Assembly: GCF_000730625.1 (NCBI RefSeq)
Contig: NZ_BBIT01000002.1
Span: forward strand, 744,001-808,000
Origin: Pseudomonas oryzihabitans NBRC 102199
GTDB lineage: Bacteria; Pseudomonadota; Gammaproteobacteria; Pseudomonadales; Pseudomonadaceae
Direction of reading: 5' to 3'
DNA: 64,000 nt
Positions 37,392 to 46,881 of this stretch are shown here, piece by piece. Numbering within the stretch: the first letter of the stretch is position 1; the number at the start of each line of letters is the position of its first letter. The position numbers and the translations under genes are program-made. The notes under the pieces are model-generated. The model did no database searches and was not told the origin of the DNA. It saw only the letters and a list, made by a program, of their open reading frames with translations.

Positions 37392-38055
37392 GTGTCCTGC
37401 CATACCCGCACCGCCCTTGTCTGCGAAGGTCACCAGGGCCTCGGCGGCCTTATCGCCGAAGCCTTGATCCGCAATGGTGTTAGGGTGATTCGGGCGTCCA
37501 GTGACCCCCTGGGCGCCGCCCAGACCGATAGTGTGCAGCTGGATTTCCTCATGCCCGCGTCGGTACGTCATTGCGCCGAGCACCTCGCGGCGATCGGCTG
37601 CCAACCGGACATCCTGGTGCTCAATGCCCCCTGCGCTGCCTGACGGCTACAGTGCCGGGCTGGACGACGCTGCCTGGGCGCGGGCGTGCCAGCTGTTGTG
37701 GACCGGACCTCTCGCGCTGGTAGGCCGGCTGCTACCGGGAATGCTCCAAGGTGGCAACGGCAGGCTGATCTGGCTCACCTCCTGCGCGGCGCATCGCTTC
37801 GTCGCGGGACAGGCCATCGCAACCTCGTTGCAGAGCGGCATCCATGGGCTGATACGCACCCTGGCCGCCGAATACGATGCCCAGGGCCTTAAGGTCAACG
37901 CCCTCATCCCGACCGCCAGGTCGTCACCAACCGCGCTGGCAGGCCAGCAGACCGCCTCCCTCGCCTTTGCTCGCTATGTGGCCTTTCTCGCCTCGGATGC
38001 GGCCGCCTACGTATCGGGGCAGTTGCTGGTCGCCGACGTGGATGCCGTCCCGTAG
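37392..38055 (+). pseudogene. frameshifted, degenerate short-chain dehydrogenase
   Basis: The first part (from 37392) reads as an SDR-like N-terminus, TALVCEGHQGLGGLIAEALI, through DILVLNAP and stops at 37641-37643. The rest continues in another frame from about 37630 as PDGYSAGLDDAAWARACQLL to VSGQLLVADVD at 38055. A single +1/-2 slip near 37630-37640 would rejoin them. The catalytic Tyr-x3-Lys is also lost: the position reads AIATSLQSGIHGL, with Ala and Gln instead. So the gene is likely decayed rather than a programmed frameshift. Confidence 0.7.
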
Positions 38056-38158
38056 CTCAGCCGCAGCGGGTGGACTGCCTCTTCCGGGCCTGCGATCAGG
38101 CGGCTAAGGTGTGTGCCTCGTCCCTTTCCGTAGTCGTCTTTCCGGAGCCTGACCAACC

Positions 38159-39022
38159 ATGCTCAGCCAGGAGCTCAAGGCGTTTCACATGGTCGCTCGG
38201 CTGGGCAGCATCACCCAGGCGGCCAAGAAGCTTGGCCTGAGCCAGCCGACGGTGACCACCCAGATCCGCAACCTGGAAGCCCATTACGGCATCGAGCTGT
38301 TCCATCGCGGCGGCCGGCGGCTGATGCTCAGCGAGGTAGGGGTGCAGTTGCTGCCCAGGGTGCAGGAGCTCCTGCAACGCGAAGCCGACATCGACTTCCT
38401 GCTCCGCAACAGCGGCCAGCTGCAGGGCAGATTACGTCTCGCCGCCACCGCGCCCTATTACATGCTGGATCTGCTGAGCGCCTTCCGGGCGCGTCATCCG
38501 CACATCGAGGTGACCCTGACCATCGGCAACTCGCAGCAGGTGGTGGAGGCGCTGGAAGACTATCGCGTCGATCTGGCGGCGTCATCGCAACTGGAGCAGG
38601 ACCCGCGCTTCAGTCGGCTGGTCCTGGGCGAGGATCCGCTGGTACTGACGGTGCACCGCAGCCATCCCCTGGCCGGACGCCACCTTTTACCGCCCGCCGC
38701 CCTGGCCGGTGAGTGCCTGCTGTGTCGCGAAGCGGGTTCCGTCACCCGCCAGCTCACCGAGCGTTGGCTGGCGGCGGCCGGCGTGCAATTGGGCAGCCTG
38801 CTGGAGATCGGCAGTCGCGAATCGATCCGCGAGGCGGCGCTGCGTGGCCTCGGGGTGGCGGTGATCGCCCGGCACGAGGTGCCGGATCATCCCGCCCTGC
38901 GGGTGATCGAGCTGGAGCAAGCGCCCACCATCACCGAATACCTCTATTGCCTCAAGGAGCGACGCCAGGCACGTCTGCCAGCGGCCTTTCTCGCCGTGGC
39001 CCGGGAACGCGCCCAGCGCTGA
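38159..39022 (+). CDS. LysR-family regulator of the 2-aminoethylphosphonate block
   Basis: Protein of 287 residues: LysR HTH (about 3-62, LGSITQAAKKLGLSQPTVTT) and effector domain. It lies directly before the phosphonate transporter in the same direction. LysR genes in this position are commonly annotated with putative 2-aminoethylphosphonate uptake operons, so control of that operon is likely. Confidence 0.83.
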   Translation: MLSQELKAFHMVARLGSITQAAKKLGLSQPTVTTQIRNLEAHYGIELFHRGGRRLMLSEVGVQLLPRVQELLQREADIDFLLRNSGQLQGRLRLAATAPYYMLDLLSAFRARHPHIEVTLTIGNSQQVVEALEDYRVDLAASSQLEQDPRFSRLVLGEDPLVLTVHRSHPLAGRHLLPPAALAGECLLCREAGSVTRQLTERWLAAAGVQLGSLLEIGSRESIREAALRGLGVAVIARHEVPDHPALRVIELEQAPTITEYLYCLKERRQARLPAAFLAVARERAQR

Positions 39023-39040
39023 CCGGCGCTACCCAAATTC

Positions 39041-39058
39041 GCCGATACCACTATCGGC
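39041..39058. promoter_or_regulatory. 7-4-7 palindrome before the phosphonate transporter
   Basis: GCCGATA (39041-39047) and TATCGGC (39052-39058) are perfect inverse copies with a 4-base spacer, in the gap between the LysR stop and the ATPase start. It may be an operator for the transport operon or a terminator stem for the LysR gene; a T-poor tail (AGGTTTGG) favours operator. Confidence 0.45.
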
Positions 39059-39138
39059 AGGTTTGGCTCAACTGCCATCAAGGCGTCGCGCCCGGCGCCC
39101 AGCATTGACCTCGTCTCCCGCTACCCGAGGTCACCGCC

Positions 39139-40182
39139 ATGGCTACCGTCGATCTACGCCTGACTGGACTGCACAAGCGCTTCGAAGACTTCGTGGCGCT
39201 GGACGGCGTCGACCTGGAGGTCACTGCCGGCGAGCTGGTCTGCCTGCTCGGACCCTCCGGCTGCGGCAAGACCACCCTGCTGCGCTGCATCGCCGGGCTG
39301 GAGCGACAGGACGCCGGACACATCCTCTTCGGCGGACGCGACGTCTCGCGGCTGCCGCCGCAAGCCCGCGACTACGGCATCCTGTTCCAGTCCTATGCGC
39401 TGTTCCCCCACCTCGACGTGGCTGCCAACATCGCCTATGGCTTGCAGGGCTGGTCAAGAGCGGACATTCGTGCGCGGGTGGCCGAATTGCTGGAGCTGGT
39501 CGACCTCGGCGGTAGCGAGCGCAAGCATCCCGGCCAGTTGTCCGGCGGCCAGCAGCAAAGAGTCGCCCTCGCCCGGGCGCTGGCGCCCCGCCCTTCGCTG
39601 TTGCTGCTGGACGAGCCGCTGTCGGCGCTGGACGCCCAGGTCCGCGAGCGCCTGTGCGGCGAGTTGCGCGCCCTGCAGCGCCGACTCGGCATCACCACCC
39701 TGATGGTCACCCACGACCAGGACGAAGCCCTGCTGATGGCCGATCGCATCGCGGTGCTCAACCGGGGCCGGGTCGAGCAATACGCCGCCCCGGACATCCT
39801 CTATCGCCAACCGGCGAGCCCCTTCGTCGCCGCCTTCATCGGCCAGGGCAATTGGCTGCCCTTCGAGGGGCGCGCAGGCGTCGCCTGGATCGGCGAGCGC
39901 GCACTCCAGGTGGCGACGGCCCTGCCCACGGGGCCAGGGCGGCTGTTCTGCCGACCGGAGGCGATCCAGGTCAATCCGCCGACGCCTCAGCCCAATCTGC
40001 TAGCGGGTCGGGTGCGGGAGCGGGTGTTTCTTGGCAATCGCTGCCGCCTGGGCTTCGAACTGGATAGCCTGCCCGGCGTGCCGCTGACCGCCGAACTGCC
40101 GCCGGAGGCGGCCAGCCTGCTGCCCGGCGGCGCTCTGAACGTCGCCCTGCCCCCGCATGCCCTGCAGGTGTTCGCCCCATGA
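39139..40182 (+). CDS. putative 2-aminoethylphosphonate ABC transporter ATP-binding protein
   Basis: Protein of 347 residues, PotA/CysA-like: Walker A GPSGCGKTT (about residues 38-46), signature LSGGQQQR, Walker B LLLLDEPLSALD, and a C-terminal TOBE-type domain (about 245-345). Overlaps the permease start by ATGA. phnX downstream identifies the operon as phosphonate uptake. Confidence 0.86.
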   Translation: MATVDLRLTGLHKRFEDFVALDGVDLEVTAGELVCLLGPSGCGKTTLLRCIAGLERQDAGHILFGGRDVSRLPPQARDYGILFQSYALFPHLDVAANIAYGLQGWSRADIRARVAELLELVDLGGSERKHPGQLSGGQQQRVALARALAPRPSLLLLDEPLSALDAQVRERLCGELRALQRRLGITTLMVTHDQDEALLMADRIAVLNRGRVEQYAAPDILYRQPASPFVAAFIGQGNWLPFEGRAGVAWIGERALQVATALPTGPGRLFCRPEAIQVNPPTPQPNLLAGRVRERVFLGNRCRLGFELDSLPGVPLTAELPPEAASLLPGGALNVALPPHALQVFAP

Positions 40183-41885
40183 TCCTCGCCCGGCGTCTTG
40201 CCCTGCCGCGTCTCTCGCGCCGCCCCGCCAGCGATCTGGCCGACCGGGTCTTCGTCCTGGGTGGCCAGGGCCTGCTGCTGGTCCTGCTCCTGCTCGCCGT
40301 GGTGCTGCCGCTGCTGGCCATCTTCTGGCGCGGCCTGGCCGGCGATCCGGGTCAGGGCGGCGGCCTGCCCAGTGCACTGGAGTTCCTTGTCAGCGCGCAC
40401 TTCCGCTGGTTGCTGGGCAACAGTCTGGCCACTGCCGGCACGGTGGTCGCCCTGGTGGTGCCGGTGGCCTATCTGTTCGCCTATGCCCTGCAGCGCGCCT
40501 GTCTGCCGGCCAAGACACTCTGGCGGGGCTTGTCGCTGTTACCGCTGCTGGCGCCGTCCATGCTGCCCGGCATCGCGCTGATCTACCTGTTCGGTAACCA
40601 GGGGCTGCTGCGCGGACTGGTAGCCGACAACATCTACGGCTTCTGGGGAATCGTTCTGGGCCAGGCGCTCTATACCTTTCCCCATGCGCTCATGGTCCTG
40701 CTCGGGAGCCTGGCGCTGGCCGATGCGCGGCTGTTCGACGCCGCCACCAGCCTGGGTGCCTCGCCCTGGCGGGCCTTTCGTACCCTGGTGTGGCCGGCGA
40801 CCCGCCAGGGTGTGTTTGCCGCGAGCTGCCTGGTGCTGAGCCTCTGCATCACCGATTTCGGCGTGCCGGTGGTGGTGGGTGGCAACTACCAGACCCTGGC
40901 ACTGGAAGCCTACAAGGTGGTCATGGGCCAGCAGCAATTCGGCCGCGGCGCCCTGATCGGTCTCTGCCTGTTACTGCCGGCGCTGCTCAGCTTCGCCGTG
41001 GATCTCTGGCTGCGCCGCCAGCGCGGTGCCCTGGATGGTCGAGCACAGGTCTACCGCCCGCGACCGGCGCCACTGCGCGACGGCGGCCTGCTCCTGCTGG
41101 TGGTGCTGGTCTGCACCCTGCTGGTCGGGGTCTTCGGCACCGCGGTCTATTCGTCGCTGGTGCGCTTCTGGCCCTACGACCTGTCCCTGTCGCTGCACAA
41201 CTACGCCTTTTCCGACCTGCCGGGCGGTTGGCAGGCCTATGGCAACAGCCTGGTCCTGGCCAGCAGCAGCGCCCTGCTGGGCGGACTGCTGATCTTCACC
41301 AGCACCTACCTGCTGGAAAAGACGCCCCAGACCGCCCTGACCCGTCTGTTGCGGCTGCTGTGCTTCATCCCCATGGCGGTACCCGGGCTGGTACTGGGAC
41401 TGGGGTACGTCTTCTTCTACAACCTGCCGGCCAATCCGCTGCACGGGCTCTATGGCGGCCTGCCGCTGCTGGCGGTCTGTACGGTGGCGCACTTCCTCAC
41501 CACGGCCCAGCTCACCGCCGCCACCGCCCAGCGCCAGCTGGATGACGAGTTCGAAGCCGTCGCCCGCTCGCTCAAGGTGCCCCTGGCCCTGCACTTCCTG
41601 CGGGTGACCCTGCCGCTGTGCCTGCCGGCGCTGCTGGACAGCATCCGCTACCTGTTCGTCTCGGCCATGACCACGGTATCCGCCGCCATCTTCCTCTACA
41701 GCCCCGACAGCCTGCTGGCCGCCATCGCCGTGCTCAATCTGGACGATGCCGGCAACGTCGGCGGCGCCGCCGCCATGGCCACCCTGATCCTGCTCACCAG
41801 CGCCGGCGTCTCGCTGCTGCTCGCCGGACTCTCCCGCGGGCTGCTGCGCCACACCCAGGCCTGGCGCGCCCCCACCGCTTCCTGA
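40179..41885 (+). CDS. putative 2-aminoethylphosphonate ABC transporter permease (fused, two modules)
   Basis: Protein of 568 residues with two BPD_transp_1 modules fused in one chain, about 12 membrane segments in all. EAA-type loops are [20 protein letters not shown] (first module) and [20 protein letters not shown] (second). FbpB-like fused permeases of this length are typical of the phnV-type phosphonate importers. Partner of the ATPase before it. Confidence 0.86.
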   Translation: MILARRLALPRLSRRPASDLADRVFVLGGQGLLLVLLLLAVVLPLLAIFWRGLAGDPGQGGGLPSALEFLVSAHFRWLLGNSLATAGTVVALVVPVAYLFAYALQRACLPAKTLWRGLSLLPLLAPSMLPGIALIYLFGNQGLLRGLVADNIYGFWGIVLGQALYTFPHALMVLLGSLALADARLFDAATSLGASPWRAFRTLVWPATRQGVFAASCLVLSLCITDFGVPVVVGGNYQTLALEAYKVVMGQQQFGRGALIGLCLLLPALLSFAVDLWLRRQRGALDGRAQVYRPRPAPLRDGGLLLLVVLVCTLLVGVFGTAVYSSLVRFWPYDLSLSLHNYAFSDLPGGWQAYGNSLVLASSSALLGGLLIFTSTYLLEKTPQTALTRLLRLLCFIPMAVPGLVLGLGYVFFYNLPANPLHGLYGGLPLLAVCTVAHFLTTAQLTAATAQRQLDDEFEAVARSLKVPLALHFLRVTLPLCLPALLDSIRYLFVSAMTTVSAAIFLYSPDSLLAAIAVLNLDDAGNVGGAAAMATLILLTSAGVSLLLAGLSRGLLRHTQAWRAPTAS

Positions 41886-41902
41886 CCCCAAGGACCTCGC
41901 CC

Positions 41903-42730
41903 ATGGACTATCAAGCCCCCACCCGCCTGCAGGCCGCCATCCTGGACTGGGCCGGCACCGTGATCGACTTCGGCTCCTTCGCGCCCACGCGCATCTTCGT
42001 CGAGGCCTTCGCCGAATTCGACGTCGAACTCAGCCTCGCTGAGGCCCGAGTGCCCATGGGCCTGGGCAAGTGGGATCACATCCGCGCGCTCTGCGATCAG
42101 CCTGCGGTGGCCGAGCGCTTCGCCCGCCGCTTCGGCCGCCTGCCCAGCGATGCCGACGTGACGGCGCTCTACGAGCGCTTCATGCCCTTGCAGATCGCCC
42201 GGGTCGCCGAGCATTCGGCGCTGATTCCCGGCGCCCTGGAGGCCATCGCCGCCCTGCGCGCCCGCGGGCTGAAAATCGGCAGCTGCTCCGGCTATCCGCG
42301 CGCGGTAATGACCCGGGTAAATGAACTGGCCGCCGCGGCGGGCTATCGACCCGATCACGTGGTGGCCGCCGACGAGGTGCCCAAGGCCCGTCCCGGACCG
42401 GCCCAGGCGCTGGCCAACGTCATCGCCCTGGGCATCGACGACGTCGCCGCCTGCGTCAAGGTCGACGACACCGCGCCCGGCCTGCTCGAAGGCCGTCGCG
42501 CCGGGATGTGGACGGTCGCGCTGCGCTGCTCCGGCAATCACCTGGGCCTGTCCTGGGAGGACTACCAGGCCCTGCCCGCCGCGCGCCTGACCGCGGAGCG
42601 CACGCGGATCGACGCCCTGCTCGCCCCCAGTCGTCCGCACTACCAGATCGACACCCTTGCCGAGTTGCCGGTGGTGGTGGCCGACATCGACACCCGCCTG
42701 GCCCGGGGCGAAAGCCCTCAGGCCAGCTGA
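41903..42730 (+). CDS. phnX: phosphonoacetaldehyde hydrolase
   Basis: HAD-superfamily enzyme of 275 residues that cleaves the C-P bond of phosphonoacetaldehyde to acetaldehyde and phosphate. Nucleophile Asp15 in [13 protein letters not shown]; Schiff-base Lys56 in MGLGKWDHI, the residue unique to phosphonatases; HAD motifs [10 protein letters not shown] and [16 protein letters not shown]. The start [10 protein letters not shown] at 41903 follows AAGGA. No phnW transaminase is present in the window. Confidence 0.93.
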   Translation: MDYQAPTRLQAAILDWAGTVIDFGSFAPTRIFVEAFAEFDVELSLAEARVPMGLGKWDHIRALCDQPAVAERFARRFGRLPSDADVTALYERFMPLQIARVAEHSALIPGALEAIAALRARGLKIGSCSGYPRAVMTRVNELAAAAGYRPDHVVAADEVPKARPGPAQALANVIALGIDDVAACVKVDDTAPGLLEGRRAGMWTVALRCSGNHLGLSWEDYQALPAARLTAERTRIDALLAPSRPHYQIDTLAELPVVVADIDTRLARGESPQAS

Positions 42731-42756
42731 CCAGCCCTTCCCGAGGAGATCCGACC

Positions 42757-43776
42757 ATGTTCCTGCGTACCGCCCTGGCCGCTACCCTGGCCTGCGCCTG
42801 GCTGCTACCCGCCCAGGCCGCCACCGAACTCACTGTCTACAGTGCCCTGGAGGTCGAGCAGCTAAAGCCTTACCAGGAGGCCTTCGAAGCCCAGCATCCG
42901 GACATCCACCTCAAGTGGGTACGGGACTCCACCGGCATCGTCACGGCCAAGCTGCTCGCCGAGAAGGATCGCCCCCAGGCCGATGTCATCTGGGGCCTGG
43001 CCGCCTCGAGCCTGGCGATCCTGGAAAAGCAGGGACTGCTGCAGCCCTATGCGCCGCAGAACCTGGCGCAGATCGGGGCGCGCTATCGCGACGCGGCCAA
43101 TCCGCCGGCGTGGGTGGGCATGGATGTCTGGGCAGCGACCCTCTGCGTGAACCGCGTCGAGGCGGAGCGCCAGGGCCTGCCGCTGCCCAAGACCTGGGAA
43201 GACCTCACCCGTCCCGAGTACCAGGGCAAGATCGTGATGCCCAACCCGGCTTCCTCCGGCACCGGCTACTTGGACGTCAGCGCCTGGCTGCAAATGTTCG
43301 GCGAGGCCAAGGGCTGGGACTACATGGATCGCCTGCACCGGAACATCGGCCAATACACCCATTCCGGCTCCAAGCCCTGCAAGCAGGCGGCAGCCGGCGA
43401 GTTTCCCATCGGCATTTCCTTCGAATACCCGGCGGTGCAACTCAAGCGCAAGGGCGCGCCCCTGGAGATCGTGCTACCCGCCGAGGGCCTGGGTTGGGAG
43501 ATCGAGGCGACCGCCATCGTCAAGGGCACCGAGCATCTGGAGGCGGCGCGCAAACTGGCTGATTTCTCGGCGAGCTCGGCGGCCATGAATCTCTACAAGG
43601 CCAATTTCGCCGTCCTGGCACAACCCGGTATCGCCACGCCCATGGCCGAGCTTCCCGCCAACTACGAGCAGCGCCTGGCCCCCAATGACTTCGCCTGGGC
43701 CGCACAGAACCGCGAGCGCATCCTCGCCGAATGGCGCCAGCGCTACGACGGCAAATCCGAACCGCGCAAACCTTGA
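42757..43776 (+). CDS. putative 2-aminoethylphosphonate-binding periplasmic protein
   Basis: Protein of 339 residues with a signal peptide (MFLRTALAATLACAWLLPAQ, cut near AQA) and a Fe3+-type SBP fold: TELTVYSALEVEQLKPYQEA, then VIWGLAASSLAILEKQGLLQ, MPNPASSGTGYL. The PhnS2-like class found with phnX and the fused permease. CGAGGAG lies just upstream of the start. Confidence 0.86.
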   Translation: MFLRTALAATLACAWLLPAQAATELTVYSALEVEQLKPYQEAFEAQHPDIHLKWVRDSTGIVTAKLLAEKDRPQADVIWGLAASSLAILEKQGLLQPYAPQNLAQIGARYRDAANPPAWVGMDVWAATLCVNRVEAERQGLPLPKTWEDLTRPEYQGKIVMPNPASSGTGYLDVSAWLQMFGEAKGWDYMDRLHRNIGQYTHSGSKPCKQAAAGEFPIGISFEYPAVQLKRKGAPLEIVLPAEGLGWEIEATAIVKGTEHLEAARKLADFSASSAAMNLYKANFAVLAQPGIATPMAELPANYEQRLAPNDFAWAAQNRERILAEWRQRYDGKSEPRKP

Positions 43777-43792
43777 ATCCGGGAGTCTTCTC

Positions 43793-44917
43793 ATGAGTCA
43801 GCACGAATGTGATCTGCTGGTGGTCGGTGCCGGTATCCTCGGCCTGGCCCACGCCTGGGCCGCGGTTCGCCGCGGCCTCAGGGTAAGGGTCATCGAACGC
43901 AGCCATACGCCGCTCGGCGCATCCATCCGCAACTTCGGCCAGGCCCTGGTCACCGGTCAGGCGCCCGGCAACATGCTGGAGCTGGCGCAACGCTCGCAAA
44001 GGCTCTGGGCCGAACTGGCGGGTGCGGCGGGACTATCCCTGCTGCAGCGCGGATCCCTGCTGTTCGCCCGCACCCCTGCCGAAGAAGCCCTGCTCGACGC
44101 CTTCTGCGCCGGCCGCGCCCGGGAGCTGGGCTATCGTGTCGAGCTGCTGCGCGGCGCAGCGCTCGACCACCTCTACCAGGGCCGCTTCGCCCACCACCGC
44201 GCCGCCCTCCATGGCCTGGACGATCAGCAGCTCCATTCCCGCGCGGCGCTGCCGCAGATCGTCGAGTTCCTGCGCGGCCTGGGGGTGGAATTTCATTTCT
44301 CCACCCTGGTACGCGATGTGACACCGGGCGCAGCCCTGACAACTGCGGGCCGTTTCACCGCCGGCCACATCCTGGTCTGCTCGGGACACGACTACCAGAC
44401 GCTGCTGGCCGAGCAACTGGCGACCCTGGAACCCCAGGTCTGCCGTCTGCAAATGCTGCGCGCCCGCTGTACCCGTCCACTGGATCTGCAGCACGCGGTG
44501 CTGACCGGGCTGAGTTGCGTGCACTACGGCGCCTTCGCCGATCTGCCGGAAGCCGCGGCGATCCGCGCGGAAATCCGCCAGCAACAACCGGAACTGGCGA
44601 CCCTGGGCATCCACCTGCTGATGAGTCCCACCCCACAGGGCGACCTCATCATTGGCGATTCCCACGACTACGGCAGCGATGCGTCGCCCTTCAACGCCGA
44701 ACACGTCGATCGTCTGCTGCTGGAATTGGCGGAACAGACGCTGGGCGACCGCCTGGAGGTGCTGGAGCGCTGGCAAGGCGTCTACGGTGCCCGTGGACCC
44801 GGGCCCTACAGCGTGCTGGAGGTCGATCCGCAGATCACCGCCGTATTGATGCATACCGGGCTCGGCATGAGCATCGGCCTGGCGCTGGGGGAGCGAACGA
44901 TCGCCGAGTTGTTCTGA
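43793..44917 (+). CDS. FAD-dependent oxidoreductase of phosphonate clusters
   Basis: Protein of 374 residues of the DAO/glycine-oxidase type. Dinucleotide motif DLLVVGAGILGLAHAWAAVR (residues 7-26), second FAD contact in LVCSGHDYQTLL, and C-terminal HTGLGMSIGLALGERTIAEL closing the fold. Such genes occur as a set with phnX and this transporter. Since no transaminase is near, it may oxidise 2-aminoethylphosphonate or an N-methyl form to phosphonoacetaldehyde for PhnX. That role is inference plus recalled literature on related oxidases. Confidence 0.82.
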   Translation: MSQHECDLLVVGAGILGLAHAWAAVRRGLRVRVIERSHTPLGASIRNFGQALVTGQAPGNMLELAQRSQRLWAELAGAAGLSLLQRGSLLFARTPAEEALLDAFCAGRARELGYRVELLRGAALDHLYQGRFAHHRAALHGLDDQQLHSRAALPQIVEFLRGLGVEFHFSTLVRDVTPGAALTTAGRFTAGHILVCSGHDYQTLLAEQLATLEPQVCRLQMLRARCTRPLDLQHAVLTGLSCVHYGAFADLPEAAAIRAEIRQQQPELATLGIHLLMSPTPQGDLIIGDSHDYGSDASPFNAEHVDRLLLELAEQTLGDRLEVLERWQGVYGARGPGPYSVLEVDPQITAVLMHTGLGMSIGLALGERTIAELF

Positions 44918-45056
44918 GCCCCCACCGGTATGAGGCGTTCTCACGCCCTGCGCCAATGAGCTGCAGTACCCTTCGGACGCGGGGCCTGCTATCTAGGCAG
45001 CATGAGCCGTCACGGCATGCTGCCGAAAACCCCCGTTCCGTTAGTCCAGGTTGAAG

Positions 45057-46397
45057 ATGCCTTCCTTTCCCACCGACCGCTACGACCTTCTACTGTCCAC
45101 CCCTTCCACTCACGCCGCCGAGCGCTACCAGGCCGGTGTCGACCTGCTGCTGTCGCTCTGGCCCGGGGCGGCCGAGGCGCTGGACGAGGCGATCGCGGCC
45201 GATCCTGATTTCGCGCTGGCGCTGGCAACACGGGCGCGGCTGCAGCTGATCGACAACCAGGCCGGCGCGGCCCGGGAGACCATCGCGCGGGCGCAGCGGC
45301 TGGTCGAGCGGCTTGGCACGGAGCGCGAGCGCAGCCATGTCGAGGTCCTGCGGCGACTGATCGGCGGGGAAGGCGCGCGGGCGCTGCAGGGCGCGCTGGA
45401 ACATGCCGAGCGCTGGCCACGCGACATCCTGATCCTTGGCCTGCCGCTGGGGGCCTTTGGCTTGCTGGCGTTTTCCGGGCGGGCCGATCATAACCAGGCG
45501 CGGGTCGACCTCTGCGAACGCCATGCCCGCCATTTCGCCGCGGACGACTGGTGGTTCCTGACCTACCGCGGCTGGTCCCATGGCGAGAACGGCGATGTGG
45601 TCCGCGGTCGAGTGCTCACCGAGCGGGCGCTCGAGCTGCGCCGCCACAACGTCAATGCGGCCCATGCCCTGACCCATGTCCTGCACGAATCCGGCGACAG
45701 CCAGGCCACGCAGGCCCTGATCGCCGGCTGGCTGCCCGAGTATCCGCGCCACGGCACCCTGCATGGGCATATCGCCTGGCATGGCGCCCTGGTGGCCCTG
45801 GAACAGGGTGACAGCCAGGGCGCGCTGGACCTCTATCAGCGCTTCGTGGCGCCGGCGGCGTCCACCGCCGGCCCGCTCAATCGGGTCAGCGACAACGCCT
45901 CCTTTCTCTGGCGCCTGGGACTCTATGGCCATGAGGTGCCCGCCGAGCTCTGGCAGGCCACCGCCGCCAGTGCGGAGGGGCTGTTCCAGCAACCGGGACT
46001 GGCCTTCGCCGACGTCCATATGGCGCTGATCGCCGCAGCGATCGGGGATCGTCTGGCGGTGGAAGCCCGTATCGCTGGACTGGAAAGCCGCCTGCGCGAC
46101 GGCGGCCTGGCCGCCGGACCGGTAGTCCCCCTGCTCTGCCGCGCCCTGCTGGCTTTTGCCGAGGAGGACTACCCAGGTTGCGCCCGGCTGCTGGAACCGC
46201 TGCGCGGGGACGTCGCCCGCATCGGCGGCAGTGGCGCCCAGCGCGAGGTCATCGAAGACACCCTGCTGGTTGCGCTCATGCGCGCCGGGGAGCACGCCAA
46301 GGCGCTCGCCCTGCTGGACGAGCGTCTGCATCGACGGTCCTCGCGGCGGGATGAGCAATGGCGGACGGCATTGGAGAGTCGCAAGCGCGACCACTAG
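45057..46397 (+). CDS. TPR-containing protein, TTC38-like
   Basis: Cytoplasmic protein of 446 residues from ATG at 45057 (a TTG at 45051 is also in frame). It has TPR-like helical pairs, for example EALDEAIAADPDFALALATR (about 40-60) and RVLTERALELRRHNVNAAHA (about 180-200), plus HVLHESGDSQ and YRGWSHGENGD as in the TTC38 family, whose function is unknown. No signal peptide. It stands alone between the phosphonate block and the toxin-antitoxin pair. The 139-base gap before it has only a weak GGCGT/ACGCC hairpin (44934-44947). Confidence 0.75.
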   Translation: MPSFPTDRYDLLLSTPSTHAAERYQAGVDLLLSLWPGAAEALDEAIAADPDFALALATRARLQLIDNQAGAARETIARAQRLVERLGTERERSHVEVLRRLIGGEGARALQGALEHAERWPRDILILGLPLGAFGLLAFSGRADHNQARVDLCERHARHFAADDWWFLTYRGWSHGENGDVVRGRVLTERALELRRHNVNAAHALTHVLHESGDSQATQALIAGWLPEYPRHGTLHGHIAWHGALVALEQGDSQGALDLYQRFVAPAASTAGPLNRVSDNASFLWRLGLYGHEVPAELWQATAASAEGLFQQPGLAFADVHMALIAAAIGDRLAVEARIAGLESRLRDGGLAAGPVVPLLCRALLAFAEEDYPGCARLLEPLRGDVARIGGSGAQREVIEDTLLVALMRAGEHAKALALLDERLHRRSSRRDEQWRTALESRKRDH

Positions 46398-46420
46398 AGA
46401 AGACGAGACCGACGGACTTT

Positions 46421-46458
46421 ATCTGCAGACACAATATTGATATATTTAAATCTGCAGA
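46421..46458. promoter_or_regulatory. twin palindromic operators of the toxin-antitoxin pair
   Basis: ATCTGCAGA occurs at 46421-46429 and again at 46450-46458; its core TCTGCAGA is itself a palindrome. The copies are 29 bases apart, with an AT-rich promoter-like stretch (CAATATTGATATATTTAAA) between them, and end 15 bases before the antitoxin start. This is the layout of an autorepressed TA promoter. Confidence 0.65.
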
Positions 46459-46473
46459 TTGAGGAGCATTGCC

Positions 46474-46881
46474 ATGCTACAGGCGGCCATCGCGACAGCT
46501 GACTTTTCGAAGAGCCAAGGTACCGTTGGCCTCAGGACAGCGCTCAACATCCTCGACAGGTGGCAGGCCTCCAGCGAACAAAGCTGCCGCATCCTGCGTA
46601 TCTCACGCAGCACCTATGCGCGCGCACTGCAGAAGGATCCGGCGTGGTCGGTCAGCCTGGATACCGATCAAGTGCAACGTATCAGCCTGGTTCTGAACAT
46701 TCATTCCGCCTTGCGCGTGGTCTTCGACAATCCGGAAAACGTCTATGGCTTCGTCGCCATGGGCAACCACAACGACTTCTTCAATGGCCGGTCGCCCCTG
46801 GAGATCATGGCCCAGGGCGATATGATCGCCCTGTACGAAACCTTCCGGCGTATCGACGTGCTGCGAGGTGCAGGGTGGTAA
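46474..46881 (+). CDS. Xre/MbcA/ParS-type antitoxin
   Basis: Protein of 135 residues from ATG at 46474, with GAGGAG just upstream. N-terminal Xre-like HTH (about 20-75, ALNILDRWQASSEQSCRILR then ISRSTYARAL) and a C-terminal DUF2384 toxin-binding domain ending NGRSPLEIMAQGDMIALYE and RRIDVLRGAGW. It binds and blocks the RES toxin and probably represses its own promoter through the twin palindromes. Confidence 0.87.
   Translation: MLQAAIATADFSKSQGTVGLRTALNILDRWQASSEQSCRILRISRSTYARALQKDPAWSVSLDTDQVQRISLVLNIHSALRVVFDNPENVYGFVAMGNHNDFFNGRSPLEIMAQGDMIALYETFRRIDVLRGAGW

Noticed and set aside
37600-37660. Programmed frameshift in the SDR gene
   Set aside because: No slippery heptamer or downstream structure was evident, and the active-site residues are lost, so decay is simpler.
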